From positions 1-64,000 of the forward strand of contig NZ_FNBM01000002.1 in NCBI RefSeq assembly GCF_900102335.1: a DNA stretch of 64,000 nucleotides, read 5' to 3'. Of this stretch, positions 53,373 to 64,000 are shown one piece after another. The notes under the pieces were generated by a model. It did no database searches, was not told the DNA's origin, and saw nothing but the letters and a program-made list of their open reading frames with translations. The position numbers and the translations under genes are program-made. How positions within the stretch are numbered: position 1 is the stretch's first letter; the number at the start of each line of letters is the position of its first letter. Source of the DNA: Phytopseudomonas seleniipraecipitans. Its GTDB lineage: Bacteria > Pseudomonadota > Gammaproteobacteria > Pseudomonadales > Pseudomonadaceae.

Positions 53373-54389
53373 TTACTGTCCACCCAACTTCAAGCGTGCG
53401 GTCTCACCGGAAATGTGCGGTGCCACATCGACGACAGCGCCGTTGTAGGTCACCTGAGCGCCACGAGCAAAGCCCAAACGCAGCTCCAGCGGCGCTTTGC
53501 CGCGCGCATCGAGGCTGTCGCCGGAGCGTTTCAGCCCGCTGGCGATGACCTTGCCATTGGCATCCGTCACCTGAACCCAGCAGTCAGCGGTGAACTTCAA
53601 ATTTACCAGACCTTCGCCAGCAGCGGCCGGCGCTTGCGGTTCGGCAGCTGCGGCCGGCGCAGGCGCTTCAACCGCAGGTGCAGGCGACGCGGCGGGCGCA
53701 TCTTGCTCGGTCGGAGCCTGGGCTGACTCGCCAGGGGTCGTCTGCGCAGGAGGATTAAGTTCCAGCAGCTCACTGGCAGTGCTTTCAGGGGTCGAAGACG
53801 GTGCATCACCGGTTTGCTCAGGAGCAATGCCCGGCAACGGCAGCTCGGTGCCCTGGCTCTGGGCAGCGGCAACGGCCTGATCTTCCGGCTCGTCGAGCGG
53901 GTGAATCTGCGTGCTGCCATCGGCGCCTTCGACCTCGACGTGGCCCAGCCCGACATTCTTCAAGCCATCGAGCTGCCAGCCTTGATCCTGCCACCAGTAG
54001 AAACACGCACCGCCCACACCGAGCAGAAGCAGGAAGCTGACCAGGCGAAGAATGCTTTGCGAGTAACGCGTAGGCTCTTCGATACGCCCCAGGGCATGCA
54101 CACTGCTGCCGGTGGCATTGCTGCCGGTGAACTGATCGAAATCGGCTACCAGAGGCGCCTGCTCCAGGCCCAGCAGCTTCGCGTAGGCGCGGATGTAACC
54201 ACGCGCGAAGGTGTTGCCCGGCAGCTTATCGAACTCGCCGGCCTCAAGCTGAGCCAGACGGATTGGCGTGAGATTGAGCTGAGTCGCGACTTCCGCGACG
54301 GACCAGCCTCTGTTTTCGCGCGCAGCACGCAGCGCCTCACCAGGATTGACGCGATGAGCTGCTGCAACTTCAGGTTGGGCGGCTTTCAT
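53373..54389 (-). CDS. rodZ: RodZ-like helix-turn-helix membrane protein
   Basis: 338 residues. N-terminal XRE-type HTH ([20 protein letters not shown]), one TM helix (about 112-132), a Pro/Ala-rich linker (about 190-260) and a C-terminal DUF4115 beta domain ([15 protein letters not shown]). RodZ links MreB to cell-shape control. It overlaps pilF by four bases. Syntenic with other pseudomonads. Confidence 0.9.
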   Translation of the reverse strand: MKAAQPEVAAAHRVNPGEALRAARENRGWSVAEVATQLNLTPIRLAQLEAGEFDKLPGNTFARGYIRAYAKLLGLEQAPLVADFDQFTGSNATGSSVHALGRIEEPTRYSQSILRLVSFLLLLGVGGACFYWWQDQGWQLDGLKNVGLGHVEVEGADGSTQIHPLDEPEDQAVAAAQSQGTELPLPGIAPEQTGDAPSSTPESTASELLELNPPAQTTPGESAQAPTEQDAPAASPAPAVEAPAPAAAAEPQAPAAAGEGLVNLKFTADCWVQVTDANGKVIASGLKRSGDSLDARGKAPLELRLGFARGAQVTYNGAVVDVAPHISGETARLKLGGQ

Positions 54390-55150
54390 CTTTGCTCCGA
54401 CAGAAATTGCTGATATTCCGGCGTACCGGGATAAAGACGTTTCAACTGCAGGCCAAGGCTGGCGGCGCGGTTACGATCGTCGAAGATCGCCGCCAGACGC
54501 GCACCCAGCAACAGGCTACGGGCGTTCTGCTCGGCAATGGCGCTGTAGCCTTCGTAATAGCCACGCGCCGGCACGTATTGCTTGTCTTCGTAGGAAAGAT
54601 TGGCCATTTCCAGCAGCGCACGCGGCTGGCGGCTGTTGAGGCGCAGCGAACGCTCGAAATAGGCTTTGGCCTCGTCACGCTGCTTGAGCGCCATGGCTGT
54701 CATGCCAAGGTTCTCGAAAACCCGCGCACGTTCAGGATAGAGGCTGTCCTCGGCAGCGAGGCTATAGCGCTCCATCGCTTCTTTGTAGCGTTTCTGCTCG
54801 TAGAGAAAACCCGCGTAATTGTTCAGCAGGCGAGCATCTTTAGGATTGCTCGACAGCGACTTGCGGAAATGCTCGTCGGCCAGCTTCGGCTCCATCTCGC
54901 GCTGGAACACCAGCGCCAGCACAGCATGCGCATCAGGCGCGGACGAGTCGATGTTCAAGGCGTTCTTGAGAGGCACCTTGGCCGGCCCGGTTTCACCCTG
55001 CTGCAAATAGCCAATGCCGAGCTGGACGAACGAGTCGTAAGCCTTCTTGCGGCCTTCGGACGTTTTCATCGGGTCGACGTCACCGGTAGAAACGCACGCG
55101 GTAAGCAGGCTTGCACTCAGCAGAAACAACAGGGAACGCAGCACGGTCAT
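54386..55150 (-). CDS. pilF: PilF/PilW, type IV pilus biogenesis lipoprotein
   Basis: 254 residues. Lipoprotein signal with LLTAC, then about six TPR motifs. It is the pilotin that localises the PilQ secretin. The start at 55150 drops a 14-residue extension that would cover the rlmN-proximal spacer. Located directly after rlmN as in P. aeruginosa. Confidence 0.93.
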   Translation of the reverse strand: MTVLRSLLFLLSASLLTACVSTGDVDPMKTSEGRKKAYDSFVQLGIGYLQQGETGPAKVPLKNALNIDSSAPDAHAVLALVFQREMEPKLADEHFRKSLSSNPKDARLLNNYAGFLYEQKRYKEAMERYSLAAEDSLYPERARVFENLGMTAMALKQRDEAKAYFERSLRLNSRQPRALLEMANLSYEDKQYVPARGYYEGYSAIAEQNARSLLLGARLAAIFDDRNRAASLGLQLKRLYPGTPEYQQFLSEQR

Positions 55151-55160
55151 GGAGATCCTC

Positions 55161-56309
55161 TCAGGTACGACTGGCGGCAGGGCGCGGAGCATCCGCGTCA
55201 GCGCTCAGTTGGCGCACGGCGATATAACGTTCGCTGCGGCGGGTACGGTCCATGACCTGGCCAACCAACTGCCCGCACGCCGCGTCGATATCTTCACCAC
55301 GGGTGGTGCGCACCGTGACGTTATGTCCGGCTTTTTGCAACAGCTCCTGAAAACGGCGAATGGCATTGTTGCTTGGCCGCTCGTACCCAGAATGCGGGAA
55401 CGGGTTGAACGGAATCAGGTTGATCTTGCAGGGAATGTCCGCCAACAGGGCGACCATCTGCTCAGCGTGCTCGAGCTTATCGTTCACATCCTTGAGCAGG
55501 GTGTACTCGATCGTCAGCACACGCTTCTCGCCAAGGCCGGAAATGTAACGCTTGCAGGCGGCCAGCAGCATCTCCAGCGGGTACTTCTTGTTGATCGGCA
55601 CCAATTGGCTGCGCAGCTCGTCGTTCGGCGCGTGCAGCGATAGCGCCAGGGACACGTCGATCACTTCGCCAAGTTTGTCGATCATCGGCACCACGCCGGA
55701 GGTGGACAGCGTCACCTTACGCTTGGAGATGCCGTAGCCGAGGTCGTCCATCATGATCTTCATGGCGGCGACGACGTTGTCGAAGTTCAGCAGCGGCTCG
55801 CCCATGCCCATCATCACCACATTGGTGACGGCGCGGTCGATCTTCGCTGGCACACTGCCGAACGATTTGCAGGCGATCCACACCTGGCCAATGATCTCGG
55901 CCGCGGTAAGGTCGCTGTTGAAACCTTGCTTGCCCGTGGAGCAGAAGCTGCAGTCCAGGGCACAGCCGGCTTGCGAGGAAACGCACAGGGTGCCACGCCC
56001 ACCTTGGGGGATGTACACGGTTTCCACGCAGCTGCCCGACGCCACACGCACTACCCACTTGCGCGTGCCATCGGTGGAAATGTCTTCGCTGACCACTTCG
56101 GGCCCGCGAATATAGGCAGCGGCCTCGAGCTTCTCGCGCAAGGCCTTGCCGACGTTGGTCATGGCGGCGAAATCATCGACGCCAAAGTGGTGAATCCACT
56201 TCATGACCTGACCGGCACGAAAGCGCTTCTCTCCGAGGCTGTCGAAGAATTGCTCCATTTCCGGCTGGGTCAGGCCCAGCAGGTTGATTTTGCCGTTCGT
56301 GTCGGTCAT
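55161..56309 (-). CDS. rlmN: RlmN, dual-specificity rRNA/tRNA adenine-C2 methyltransferase
   Basis: 382 residues, radical SAM enzyme with CALDCSFC (CX3CX2C), GMGEPLLNF and a methyl-carrying Cys near the C-terminus. It methylates A2503 of 23S rRNA and A37 of tRNAs. 24 bases after ndk. Confidence 0.97.
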   Translation of the reverse strand: MTDTNGKINLLGLTQPEMEQFFDSLGEKRFRAGQVMKWIHHFGVDDFAAMTNVGKALREKLEAAAYIRGPEVVSEDISTDGTRKWVVRVASGSCVETVYIPQGGRGTLCVSSQAGCALDCSFCSTGKQGFNSDLTAAEIIGQVWIACKSFGSVPAKIDRAVTNVVMMGMGEPLLNFDNVVAAMKIMMDDLGYGISKRKVTLSTSGVVPMIDKLGEVIDVSLALSLHAPNDELRSQLVPINKKYPLEMLLAACKRYISGLGEKRVLTIEYTLLKDVNDKLEHAEQMVALLADIPCKINLIPFNPFPHSGYERPSNNAIRRFQELLQKAGHNVTVRTTRGEDIDAACGQLVGQVMDRTRRSERYIAVRQLSADADAPRPAASRT

Positions 56310-56333
56310 GACGTCACCTTCGCACGCTTCGCC

Positions 56334-56765
56334 TTAGCGAATGCGGGCGTTTACCTCAGTAGCGGAGAAGAAGTAAGCGATTTCGCGAGCAGCGGAAGCT
56401 TCGGAATCGGAACCGTGTACGGCGTTCTCGTCGATGGAAACGGCGAAGTCAGCACGGATGGTGCCGGCAGCAGCTTCTTTCGGGTTGGTAGCGCCCATCA
56501 GCTCACGGTTCTTGGCGATGGCGTTTTCGCCTTCCAGTACCTGAACGATAACCGGACCGGACGTCATGAATGCAACCAGGTCCTTGAAGAAGCCGCGCTC
56601 GCTGTGCTCAGCGTAGAAGCCGGCAGCTTCGCGTTCGGACAGTTGCAGCTGCTTGGAGGCAACGATGCGCAGGCCGGCTTTCTCGAAACGAGTGGTGATC
56701 TCGCCGATGACGTTTTTAGCGACGGCATCAGGTTTGATGATGGAGAACGTACGTTGAACAGCCAT
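56334..56765 (-). CDS. ndk: Nucleoside diphosphate kinase
   Basis: 143 residues. Opens [17 protein letters not shown]; the catalytic His is in NAVHGSDS. It interconverts NTPs and NDPs. A normal-length member. Upstream lies the isc terminator, with a TATAAT in its loop region that could double as a -10 element. Confidence 0.98.
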   Translation of the reverse strand: MAVQRTFSIIKPDAVAKNVIGEITTRFEKAGLRIVASKQLQLSEREAAGFYAEHSERGFFKDLVAFMTSGPVIVQVLEGENAIAKNRELMGATNPKEAAAGTIRADFAVSIDENAVHGSDSEASAAREIAYFFSATEVNARIR

Positions 56766-56792
56766 GTGAAACTCCAGAAACGGTGATTAAAG

Positions 56793-56825
56793 CCAAAAAT
56801 TAAACCCGCGAATTATACGCGGGTT
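56793..56825 (-). terminator. Terminator of the isc operon
   Basis: AACCCGCG (56803-56810) and CGCGGGTT (56818-56825) form an 8-bp stem. On the minus strand the stem is followed by TTTAATTTTT. The loop contains TATAAT in the direction of ndk. Confidence 0.8.
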
Positions 56826-56904
56826 CCAGTCAAATGCATAAGAGCGGAGCCGCTGTTGCAGCTCCACTTCGCACGCCCGGGCCGGCAGTAGCCGCCCAGA
56901 CAGA

Positions 56905-57105
56905 TCATTGCGCTTCTTCGATCCAGGCAGCCTGAATGGCTTCCAGCACCTTTTCGCCGCCGCGCTGCGGATCGTCGGAAAACTCCGGCAGCTCGACCAC
57001 CCAGCGATGCAGCTGGACGAAATTCACGTAACGAGGATCGGTATCCGGCTTGCTGTCCGCGAGCTGGATGGCGATTTCGAGAACATCAACCCATTTCAGG
57101 CTCAT
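56905..57105 (-). CDS. iscX: IscX, Fe-S assembly accessory protein
   Basis: 66 residues, acidic; MSLKWVDVLEIAIQLADSKP and DTDPRYVNFVQLHRWV match IscX (YfhJ). It binds iron and IscS and modulates cluster assembly. Last gene of the isc operon, 14 bases after fdx. Confidence 0.95.
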   Translation of the reverse strand: MSLKWVDVLEIAIQLADSKPDTDPRYVNFVQLHRWVVELPEFSDDPQRGGEKVLEAIQAAWIEEAQ

Positions 57106-57119
57106 GCTGGGCTTCCTGA

Positions 57120-57461
57120 TCAGTGCGGCGCTTCGGCGGCGTGGTTGAGCGAATACTTGGGAATCTCGACGGTGATGTCTTCATCACCAACGATGGCCTG
57201 GCAGGCCAACCGCGACTGCGCTTCGAGACCCCAGGCCTTGTCGAGGTAATCTTCTTCGAGTTCGTCGGCCTCGTTCAAGGAATCGAATCCCTGGCGCACG
57301 ATGCAATGGCAGGTGGTGCAGGCACACACGCCGCCACAGGCGCTTTCCATCTCGATATGGTGTTCATGGGCCAGCTCCAGTATTGAAGTACCAGCCTGAG
57401 CCTCCACCACCAGCCCTTCCGGGCAGAATTTCTCGTGGGGCAGAAAAGTTACCTGAGGCAT
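57120..57461 (-). CDS. fdx: ISC-type [2Fe-2S] ferredoxin
   Basis: 113 residues with cluster ligands in CGGVCACTTCHC and a distal Cys in ACQAIVGDED. Adrenodoxin-like; it supplies electrons for cluster assembly. Three bases after hscA. Confidence 0.97.
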   Translation of the reverse strand: MPQVTFLPHEKFCPEGLVVEAQAGTSILELAHEHHIEMESACGGVCACTTCHCIVRQGFDSLNEADELEEDYLDKAWGLEAQSRLACQAIVGDEDITVEIPKYSLNHAAEAPH

Positions 57462-57464
57462 CAG

Positions 57465-59330
57465 TTATTCCTCGATCTCATTCAGGTTGCGCCCGGCCAA
57501 CGCGGCTTTCACCGTCGAGTCCATGCGGCGGGCTGCAAAAGCATCGGTCACCTGCGACAGACGCTTGGTCTGCTGCTCGATGGCCACGCCATCGGTGCCA
57601 GTCAACAAATCACGGAGTTCCTGCATCTGCAGGTCGATCACCATGCGCTCTTCGGCGTCCAGCAGGCGTTCGCCATCCACTTGCAAGGCAGCTTCGACCG
57701 CCTCGAGCAGACGCTGGGCATCGACCTGCTGCTCGCGCAACGCGCGGGCGGCCTTGTCGCCACCGGCGTGCTGGAAGGAATCCTTGAGCATGCGCGCCAC
57801 CTCACCATCGGTGAGACCGTACGAGGGCTTGACCTGGATACTGGCTTCAACACCGGAGGCCAGCTCGCGGGCACTGACGCTCAGCAGGCCATCAGCGTCC
57901 ACCTGGAAGGTCACGCGAATCTTCGCCGCACCGGCCACCATTGGCGGAATGCCGCGCAGCTCGAAGCGCGCCAGGGAGCGGCAATCGCTGATCAGTTCGC
58001 GCTCACCCTGCAGCACATGGATCATCATGGCGCTCTGGCCATCTTTGTAGGTCGTGAATTCTTGCGCACGAGCCACCGGAATCGTGGTGTTGCGCGGGAT
58101 CACTTTCTCCATCAACCCACCCATGGTTTCCAACCCCAGGGACAGCGGGATGACGTCCAGCAGCAGCAATTCTTCGCCGTCTGCACGGCGGTTGCCGGCC
58201 AGGGCATCGGCCTGGATGGCGGCGCCGATGGCGACCACCTGATCCGGGTCGATATCAGTCAGCGGCTGACGGCCGAACAGCTCACCGACAGCCTCGCGAA
58301 CGCGCGGCACACGGGTCGAACCACCGACCATGACCACGGCGCCAACGTCTTCGACTTCAATACCAGAGTCGCGTACGGCACGACGGCAGGCCTTGAGGCT
58401 GCGCGCCACCATCGGCTCGATCAGCGCCTGGAAATCCACACGGGACAACACACCGCGCCATTCGCCGTGGGCGACCTCGACGCTCTCGGCATCGGTGAGC
58501 GCTTCCTTGGCGGTGCAAGCAGTCTGCAGCAGGCTGCGCTGGGCTCCCGGCTCGATATCGGCGGACAGGCCAGCTTGCTCGATGATCCAGCCAGCGATGG
58601 CGTGATCGAAATCATCCCCACCCAGGGCGCTGTCGCCGCCGGTCGCCAGCACTTCGAACACACCACCCGTCAAACGCAGGATGGATATATCGAAGGTGCC
58701 GCCACCCAGGTCGTAGATTGCCACCACGCCTTCGGCGTTCTGGTCGAGACCATAGGCGACCGCCGCGGCAGTAGGCTCATTGAGCAAACGCAGCACGCTC
58801 AGGCCGGCCAAACGCGCAGCGTCCTTGGTGGCCTGACGCTGGGAGTCGTCGAAATAAGCCGGCACGGTAATCACCGCGCCCACCAGCTCGCCGCCCAGGC
58901 TCGCCTCGGCACGCTGACGCAGTACGCGGAGAATATCGGCAGAGACTTCGACAGGGCTTTTCAGCCCTTGCACGGTGTCGATAAACGGCATGTGCGACTC
59001 GCCAGCAACGAAGCGGTAAGGCAGCTGCTCACCCAGTTGCTTCACATCGGCAAGGCCGCGCCCCATCAATCGCTTGACCGACAGGATGCTGTTGAATGGA
59101 TCGCTGGCGGCGTCACGACGGGCCGCTTCGCCGACCTCGACGCGATCTGCGTGGTAACGCACGGCCGAGGGCAGGATCAGGCGCCCTTCGCTGTCCGGCA
59201 GCGGCTCGCTGACGCCACTGCGCACGGCGGCGACGAGGGAATTGGTAGTGCCCAGATCGATGCCGACAGCCAGACGACGCTGGTGGGGTTGTGGGCTCTG
59301 TCCGGGCTCAGCAATCTGCAATAAAGCCAT
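57465..59330 (-). CDS. hscA: HscA, Hsp70-type chaperone for Fe-S assembly
   Basis: 621 residues. [12 protein letters not shown] and [10 protein letters not shown] mark the Hsp70 ATPase domain, and the substrate domain lacks the DnaK lid tail. It works with HscB to release clusters from IscU by binding the LPPVK motif. 54 bases downstream of hscB. Confidence 0.97.
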   Translation of the reverse strand: MALLQIAEPGQSPQPHQRRLAVGIDLGTTNSLVAAVRSGVSEPLPDSEGRLILPSAVRYHADRVEVGEAARRDAASDPFNSILSVKRLMGRGLADVKQLGEQLPYRFVAGESHMPFIDTVQGLKSPVEVSADILRVLRQRAEASLGGELVGAVITVPAYFDDSQRQATKDAARLAGLSVLRLLNEPTAAAVAYGLDQNAEGVVAIYDLGGGTFDISILRLTGGVFEVLATGGDSALGGDDFDHAIAGWIIEQAGLSADIEPGAQRSLLQTACTAKEALTDAESVEVAHGEWRGVLSRVDFQALIEPMVARSLKACRRAVRDSGIEVEDVGAVVMVGGSTRVPRVREAVGELFGRQPLTDIDPDQVVAIGAAIQADALAGNRRADGEELLLLDVIPLSLGLETMGGLMEKVIPRNTTIPVARAQEFTTYKDGQSAMMIHVLQGERELISDCRSLARFELRGIPPMVAGAAKIRVTFQVDADGLLSVSARELASGVEASIQVKPSYGLTDGEVARMLKDSFQHAGGDKAARALREQQVDAQRLLEAVEAALQVDGERLLDAEERMVIDLQMQELRDLLTGTDGVAIEQQTKRLSQVTDAFAARRMDSTVKAALAGRNLNEIEE

Positions 59331-59384
59331 AGGTAGTCGGTGCTTATCTGAGTATCAGGCACGGCCACGGCAGCCGTACGAGCA

Positions 59385-59912
59385 TTAATCGTCGAGGCGC
59401 TCTTCCAGTTGGCGCACCTCGTGGGAAAGCTTGTCGAGGAACTGCATGCGACGCATCAGGCGTTCGGCCTCTTCTCGGCGCGCATTGTCCTCCCAAGCCT
59501 CGGCGAAGCGTTCATTCAGCCCTCGCTGGGCAATCTTCAGGCGTCCTTTGAAAGCGGCAACACCCGCCAGGTCGGCGTCGTCCTGCAGCTCCTCGAGCTC
59601 TTCACGCCACTGCATCTGCTGCAGCAGAAAGTCAGAATCCTGCACGGTGACTTCCAACGGCAGCTCCGGGCCTCGCATCGCCAGCAGGTAGCGAGCCCGC
59701 TGCGAGTCGCTCTTCAACGTTCGATAAGCCTCGTTGAGACTCGCCGAACGCTCCAGCGCCAGGCGCTGCTCGCGCTCGGATGCATCGGCGAAACGGTCGG
59801 GATGAACGCTGCGGGCAAGCTCACGGTAACGCGCGGCCAACTGCTCGAGATCCAGACGAAAACTCGGCTGCAGCTCGAACAGGGCGAAGTGACAGGGACC
59901 GGAACTGTTCAT
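59385..59912 (-). CDS. hscB: HscB, J-domain co-chaperone
   Basis: 175 residues. N-terminal J domain with the HPD motif in SVHPDRF and a C-terminal three-helix IscU-binding domain. The start at 59912 shares one base with the iscA stop (TGATG); the longer frame is a shadow. Confidence 0.96.
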   Translation of the reverse strand: MNSSGPCHFALFELQPSFRLDLEQLAARYRELARSVHPDRFADASEREQRLALERSASLNEAYRTLKSDSQRARYLLAMRGPELPLEVTVQDSDFLLQQMQWREELEELQDDADLAGVAAFKGRLKIAQRGLNERFAEAWEDNARREEAERLMRRMQFLDKLSHEVRQLEERLDD

Positions 59913-60235
59913 CAGATGTTGAAGCTTTCGCCGCAGCCACATTCGCCACGAACGTTGGGGTTGTTGAACTTGAAGCCTTCGTTCAACCCTTCCTTGACGA
60001 AATCCAGCTCGGTGCCGTCGAGATAGACCAGGCTCTTGGGATCAATGATCACCTTGACGCCATGGCTCTCGAACACCTGATCTTCGCCGGCGGTTTCGTC
60101 GACGAACTCCAACACGTAGGCCAGACCGGAACAGCCTGTGGTGCGAACACCCAGGCGGATACCCTCACCCTTTCCGCGCCCATCCAGGGAACGCTGAATA
60201 TGCTGGGCGGCAGCCTGAGTCATGCTGATAGCCAT
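59912..60235 (-). CDS. iscA: IscA, A-type Fe-S carrier
   Basis: 107 residues with the three conserved Cys in TTGCSGLAY and CGCGESF. Fe-S carrier of the isc operon, 12 bases after iscU. Confidence 0.97.
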   Translation of the reverse strand: MAISMTQAAAQHIQRSLDGRGKGEGIRLGVRTTGCSGLAYVLEFVDETAGEDQVFESHGVKVIIDPKSLVYLDGTELDFVKEGLNEGFKFNNPNVRGECGCGESFNI

Positions 60236-60247
60236 CGACTAACCTCC

Positions 60248-60634
60248 TTAGAGCAAACCTTTCTTCTGTTTGTAATCGCGCACTGCCGCCTTGATGGCGT
60301 CTTCGGCGAGAACGGAACAGTGAATTTTCACGGGCGGCAGAGCCAGTTCTTCGGCAAGCTGGGTATTGCTGATGGTGACAGCCTCATCCAGGGTCTTGCC
60401 TTTCATCCACTCAGTCGCCAGGGAGCTGGAGGCGATGGCGGAGCCACAACCGTAAGTCTTGAACTTGGCGTCTTCGATAACGCCAGCATCGCTGACCTTG
60501 ATCTGCAGACGCATCACGTCGCCGCAAGCCGGCGCGCCGACCATGCCGGTGCCGACGTCAGGATCTTCCGCGTTCATCTTGCCGACGTTGCGCGGATTCT
60601 CGTAGTGGTCGATGACCTTTTCGCTGTAAGCCAT
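60248..60634 (-). CDS. iscU: IscU, Fe-S scaffold
   Basis: 128 residues with cluster ligands Cys in GAPACGDVMR, TYGCGSAIA and IHCSVLAED, and the HscA-recognition motif LPPVK. 42 bases after iscS. Confidence 0.98.
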   Translation of the reverse strand: MAYSEKVIDHYENPRNVGKMNAEDPDVGTGMVGAPACGDVMRLQIKVSDAGVIEDAKFKTYGCGSAIASSSLATEWMKGKTLDEAVTISNTQLAEELALPPVKIHCSVLAEDAIKAAVRDYKQKKGLL

Positions 60635-60676
60635 GTTATCTATCCTCTTTCATCAGGCGCCGCTCACTGGCAGCTT

Positions 60677-61891
60677 TTAGTGTGCTGCCCATTCCACTTT
60701 GGAAATGTCGACACCTTCTTTGAACATATCCCAGAGCGGCGACAGTTCGCGCAGCTTGGTGACCGCCTCGCGTACTTTCTCCGCGGCGTAATCGACTTCT
60801 TCTTCGGTGGTAAAGCGACCGAAGGTGAAGCGAATCGAGCTGTGCGCCAGTTCATCGTTGCGGCCCAGGGCACGCAGCACGTAGGAAGGCTCCAGGGACG
60901 CCGAGGTACAGGCCGAACCGGACGATACCGCGAGGTCCTTGAGGGCCATGATCAGCGATTCGCCTTCCACGTAGTTGAAGCTGAGGTTCAGGTTGTGCGG
61001 TACGCGGGCAGTCATGCTGCCGTTGACGTACAGCTCTTCCAGACCATCGACCTGCTTGAAGAAGCGATCACGCAGGGCCGTAACTTTGGCGTTCTCTGCG
61101 GCCATTTCTTCCTTGGCGATACGGAAGGCTTCACCCATGCCGACGCACTGGTGAGTCGCCAGGGTACCGGAACGCATGCCACGCTCGTGGCCACCACCGT
61201 GGGTCTGCGCTTCCAGGCGGATACGCGGCTTGCGGCGTACGTACAGCGCGCCGACGCCTTTCGGGCCGTAAGTCTTGTGCGCCGAGAAGGCCATCAGATC
61301 GACCTTTAGATTCTGCAGATCAATCTCAACCTTGCCGGTCGACTGGGCAGCATCGACATGGAAGAACACGCCACGTGCACGCAACATCTCGCCGATGGCG
61401 GCGATGTCGTTGACGGTGCCGATTTCGTTGTTGACGTGCATGATCGACACCAGTGTGGTGTCGTCTCGCAGTGCCGACTCAACCATGGCTGGGGTGATCA
61501 GGCCGTCTTCACCAGGCTCGATGTAGGTGACTTCGAAGCCTTCACGCTCGAGCTGACGCATGGTGTCGAGCACTGCTTTGTGCTCGATCTTCGAGGTGAT
61601 CAGGTGCTTGCCCTTGCTCGCGTAGAAGGTCGCGACACCCTTGATCGCGAGATTGTCAGACTCGGTAGCGCCGGACGTCCAGACGATTTCACGCGGGTCA
61701 GCGTTAACCAGCTCGGCGACCTGACGGCGGGCATTTTCCACCGCTTCTTCGGCTTTCCAGCCAAATACGTGGGAACGCGAAGCTGGGTTGCCGAAGTTAC
61801 CTTCGTTGGTCAGGCATTCGATCATTTTTTGCGCAACGCGCGGATCGACCGGCGTTGTCGCGGAGTAATCCATGTAAATTGGCAATTTCAT
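60677..61891 (-). CDS. iscS: IscS, cysteine desulfurase
   Basis: 404 residues. PLP Lys in [11 protein letters not shown] and catalytic Cys in [15 protein letters not shown]. It supplies sulfur to IscU. 43 bases after iscR. Confidence 0.98.
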   Translation of the reverse strand: MKLPIYMDYSATTPVDPRVAQKMIECLTNEGNFGNPASRSHVFGWKAEEAVENARRQVAELVNADPREIVWTSGATESDNLAIKGVATFYASKGKHLITSKIEHKAVLDTMRQLEREGFEVTYIEPGEDGLITPAMVESALRDDTTLVSIMHVNNEIGTVNDIAAIGEMLRARGVFFHVDAAQSTGKVEIDLQNLKVDLMAFSAHKTYGPKGVGALYVRRKPRIRLEAQTHGGGHERGMRSGTLATHQCVGMGEAFRIAKEEMAAENAKVTALRDRFFKQVDGLEELYVNGSMTARVPHNLNLSFNYVEGESLIMALKDLAVSSGSACTSASLEPSYVLRALGRNDELAHSSIRFTFGRFTTEEEVDYAAEKVREAVTKLRELSPLWDMFKEGVDISKVEWAAH

Positions 61892-61934
61892 TTCGGTATC
61901 TCCTAATCAGGTATCAGGCCGGCGCCTTGCGTAC

Positions 61935-62432
61935 TCAATCGACGGTGGACGCTTCAATCTTATCCAGCTGGTGTGCCCTGCCATTGCTGCTGCAGCGACG
62001 CTGATCCTGGCGCTGGGCGACTTCCTGCACTTCGCTACGCGTGACAAGGTCGGCCAGGCTGATGCCGCTGAGGAACTCGTGGATCTGCTGGCTCAGGTCA
62101 CACCACAAATGGTGGGTCAGACAGATATCGCCAGAGTGGCAACCGCCCTGTCCCTGGCAACGCGTAGCGTCGACGGATTCGTTGACCGCATCGATCACTT
62201 CGGCGACTTGAATACCCTGCATGTTGCGCGACAGCTGATAACCACCGCCCGGCCCGCGCACACTGGATACCAGACTGCCACGGCGCAGCTTGGCGAACAG
62301 CTGCTCAAGGTAGGAAAGAGAAATACCCTGACGCTCGGAAATGTCGGCAAGGGATACCGGCCCGTTCTGCGCATGCAGCGCCAGATCGAGCATGGCAGTC
62401 ACGGCATACCGGCCTTTGGTAGTCAGTCGCAT
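61935..62432 (-). CDS. iscR: IscR, Rrf2-family Fe-S regulator
   Basis: 165 residues. Winged-helix DNA-binding domain and cluster ligands in [13 protein letters not shown] (C-x5-C-x5-C). It represses the isc operon when its cluster is loaded. A matching IscR-type site overlaps its own promoter. Confidence 0.97.
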   Translation of the reverse strand: MRLTTKGRYAVTAMLDLALHAQNGPVSLADISERQGISLSYLEQLFAKLRRGSLVSSVRGPGGGYQLSRNMQGIQVAEVIDAVNESVDATRCQGQGGCHSGDICLTHHLWCDLSQQIHEFLSGISLADLVTRSEVQEVAQRQDQRRCSSNGRAHQLDKIEASTVD

Positions 62433-62464
62433 GAAGGGTTACCAAGCAATCACAATGTGCCGCA

Positions 62465-62497
62465 ATTATGCTATTTCCGAGTATTTGAGTCAACTAT
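62465..62497 (-). promoter_or_regulatory. iscR promoter with IscR type-1 site
   Basis: Reading leftward, TTGACT (62493-62488) and CATAAT (62470-62465) are 17 bases apart. Bases 62497-62473 on the minus strand match the 25-bp type-1 IscR consensus closely, in blocks ATAGTTGACT, CAAA, TACTCGG and AAAT. The site covers the -35 element and most of the spacer, which explains autorepression. Confidence 0.8.
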
Positions 62498-62580
62498 AAG
62501 ACCTAGTAAAACACTCAGGTTTACGACTCATTGCAGCCCACAACGGCGGCGGATCATAGCAAAGCCCTATGCGCCACGCA

Positions 62581-63360
62581 TCAAGCGGCAGGCTTGTCGC
62601 CCTGCCCCTTGCAGACCCCATCGAAATCCTCGGCACGCAGTTCGGGCAGGTCCTTGGCGCAGTAATCACTACCCAATGCACCCAGCGCTTCACACATGCC
62701 CTCGAGGCGGTTATCGACCGCATGCAGATGATCAAGCAGCTGGGCGATCGCGCGCGCAACCGGATCCGGCATGTCCTGGCTGACGCCATAGGCATCGAAA
62801 CCCAGCTTGTCGGCCATGGCCTGGCGCTGCGCCTCGAGCGCAGCATCACTCTTGACGATGATCTTGGCGGGAATGCCAACAGCCGTCGCGCCCGCTGGCA
62901 CCGCCTTGGTGACCACGGCATTGGAGCCAATCTTGGCGCCCGCACCGACCGTGAACGGACCGAGCACCTTGGCACCGGCACCCACCACCACGCCATCTTC
63001 AAGGGTCGGGTGACGCTTGCCCTTGTTCCAGCTGGTGCCTCCCAGGGTAACGCCCTGATAGAGCGTGACGTCATCGCCGATCTCAGCGGTTTCACCAATG
63101 ACGATGCCCATGCCGTGATCGATGAAAAAGCGGCGGCCGATCACCGCACCCGGATGAATTTCAATTCCGGTCAGCCAGCGACTGAAGTTCGACACCCCCC
63201 GCGCCAGCCACTTCCAGCCCGCGCCCCACAATCCATGAGCTGCGCGGTGCAACCAGACCGCATGCAGACCGGGGTAACAGGTGACCACCTCGAACGCATT
63301 GCGCGCCGCTGGATCACGATGAAATACACCCTGGATATCTTCCCGCATGCGCTCAAACAT
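62581..63360 (-). CDS. cysE: Serine O-acetyltransferase
   Basis: 259 residues. N-terminal helical domain, then left-handed beta-helix hexapeptide repeats with [19 protein letters not shown] holding the catalytic His and Asp. First step of cysteine synthesis from serine. Overlaps the trmJ stop by 8 bases, so they are co-transcribed. It supplies cysteine used by IscS downstream. Confidence 0.95.
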   Translation of the reverse strand: MFERMREDIQGVFHRDPAARNAFEVVTCYPGLHAVWLHRAAHGLWGAGWKWLARGVSNFSRWLTGIEIHPGAVIGRRFFIDHGMGIVIGETAEIGDDVTLYQGVTLGGTSWNKGKRHPTLEDGVVVGAGAKVLGPFTVGAGAKIGSNAVVTKAVPAGATAVGIPAKIIVKSDAALEAQRQAMADKLGFDAYGVSQDMPDPVARAIAQLLDHLHAVDNRLEGMCEALGALGSDYCAKDLPELRAEDFDGVCKGQGDKPAA

Positions 63361-64000
63361 CAGTCTTTCCCCGCTTGTGGTGCTCGCCGCGCGCCGCCTT
63401 GAGCGTTTCCGTCAATACGCCGCGCAAGATGTTCATTTCCAACTTGGTCACGCCGCTGCGCCCATACAGGCGACGCAACCGACTCATCAGGTGACGCGGG
63501 TTGACCGGGTCGAGAAAACCGATCTCCACCAGCGACTTTTCCAGGTGGCCGTAAAAAGACTCCATCTCGTCTGCAGTCACTGGCTGCTCACCTTCGTCCA
63601 CGGCGATTTCGGCGCGAGACGCAACAACAGGCATGTTTTCGAGGGCCAGCGCCGCCATGCGGGCTTCGTAGGTCAACACCTGTACGGCTGCTGCGAGGTT
63701 CAGCGAGCTGAATGCCGGATCAGACGGAATATGCACATGGAAGTGGCAGCGCTGCAGCTCTTCATTGGTCAGACCGGCATGCTCGCGACCGAACACCAGC
63801 GCCACCTCGGCACCCTCAGCGGCCTTGTTGACCGCCTGGACACCACACTCGCGCGGATCAATCAACGGCCAGGGAATGCGCCGCTCCCGCGCACTGGTGC
63901 CGAACACCAGACTGCAGCCAACCAGCGCATCCTCAAGGCACGACACCACCTGGGCAGAATCGAGAATATCGCTCGCGCCAGAGGCACGAGCCACCGCTTC
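63353..64000 (-). CDS. trmJ: TrmJ, tRNA (cytidine/uridine-2'-O)-methyltransferase, 5'-truncated by window
   Basis: 216 residues visible; the N-terminus lies beyond the window edge and the GTG at 63994 is internal. SPOUT-family motifs include [14 protein letters not shown] and [22 protein letters not shown], the SAM-binding knot. A C-terminal extension of about 80 residues is as in TrmJ, which modifies position 32 of tRNAs. Confidence 0.93.
   Translation of the reverse strand, partial: EAVARASGASDILDSAQVVSCLEDALVGCSLVFGTSARERRIPWPLIDPRECGVQAVNKAAEGAEVALVFGREHAGLTNEELQRCHFHVHIPSDPAFSSLNLAAAVQVLTYEARMAALALENMPVVASRAEIAVDEGEQPVTADEMESFYGHLEKSLVEIGFLDPVNPRHLMSRLRRLYGRSGVTKLEMNILRGVLTETLKAARGEHHKRGKTDV

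Noticed and set aside
57435..59324. 629-codon open frame on the plus strand
   Set aside because: Complete shadow of hscA, with no ribosome site or family resemblance.

Overview
The window is a GC-rich Pseudomonas-type chromosome segment. The evidence is gene content and order: iscRSUA-hscBA-fdx-iscX, then ndk-rlmN-pilF-rodZ-ispG-hisS-yfgM-bamB-der on one strand; lapG-lapD beside a giant RTX adhesin; a phaG-like gene; and Pseudomonas-like small conserved proteins. The species cannot be fixed from the sequence alone.

Layout. (1) 1-11.5 kb, biofilm adhesion: the C-terminal 2.8 thousand residues of a LapA-type adhesin (cut by the window edge), a small conserved protein, and, convergently, the periplasmic protease LapG and its c-di-GMP receptor LapD. 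(2) 11.8-12.3 kb: a small Tyr/Arg-rich lipoprotein. (3) 12.5-20.8 kb: a guanidine-utilisation operon with a sigma-54-type promoter, a guanidine-I (ykkC) riboswitch, an ABC transporter, two urea-amidolyase-associated proteins (the carboxyguanidine deiminase pair) and a biotin-dependent guanidine/urea carboxylase. No allophanate hydrolase gene is present. (4) 20.9-24.3 kb: a membrane diguanylate cyclase, a CWC cysteine-rich protein, an RsuA-type pseudouridine synthase and a PhaG-like transacylase.

(5) 24.4-33.7 kb, accessory DNA at tRNA-Gly(CCC). The 3' end of the tRNA plus its terminator occurs three times: intact at 24.47 kb, exact at 30.66 kb, degenerate at 33.64 kb. These copies bracket two islands. 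Island 1 carries a tyrosine integrase, a rolling-circle-type replication initiator, small HTH proteins, a divergently encoded putative repressor with palindromic operators, and a ParA ATPase with a small partner. It resembles an integrated plasmid or a filamentous-phage-like element without coat genes. Island 2 is AT-rich and carries three unrecognised ORFs, one with an HEPN-like R-N-x3-H motif. It begins with a decayed copy of the repressor gene, which suggests it is what remains of a related element.

(6) 33.9-36.5 kb: two short-chain dehydrogenases and a KGG-like/plasmid-stabilisation-type protein. (7) 36.7-47.4 kb, iron/siderophore acquisition: a FecBCD-type ABC importer, a convergent TonB-dependent receptor, a DJ-1/PfpI-family protein, and a two-component system divergent from a second TonB-dependent receptor with an operator-like palindrome between them. 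(8) 47.5-64 kb: a conserved housekeeping run on the minus strand (der to iscR, then cysE and the start-truncated trmJ), with a recognisable IscR-type site over the iscR promoter.

Regions 1, 3, 4, 7 and 8 look like ordinary core or common accessory genome. The most novel material is in the two tRNA-linked islands, where several ORFs have no recognisable family.
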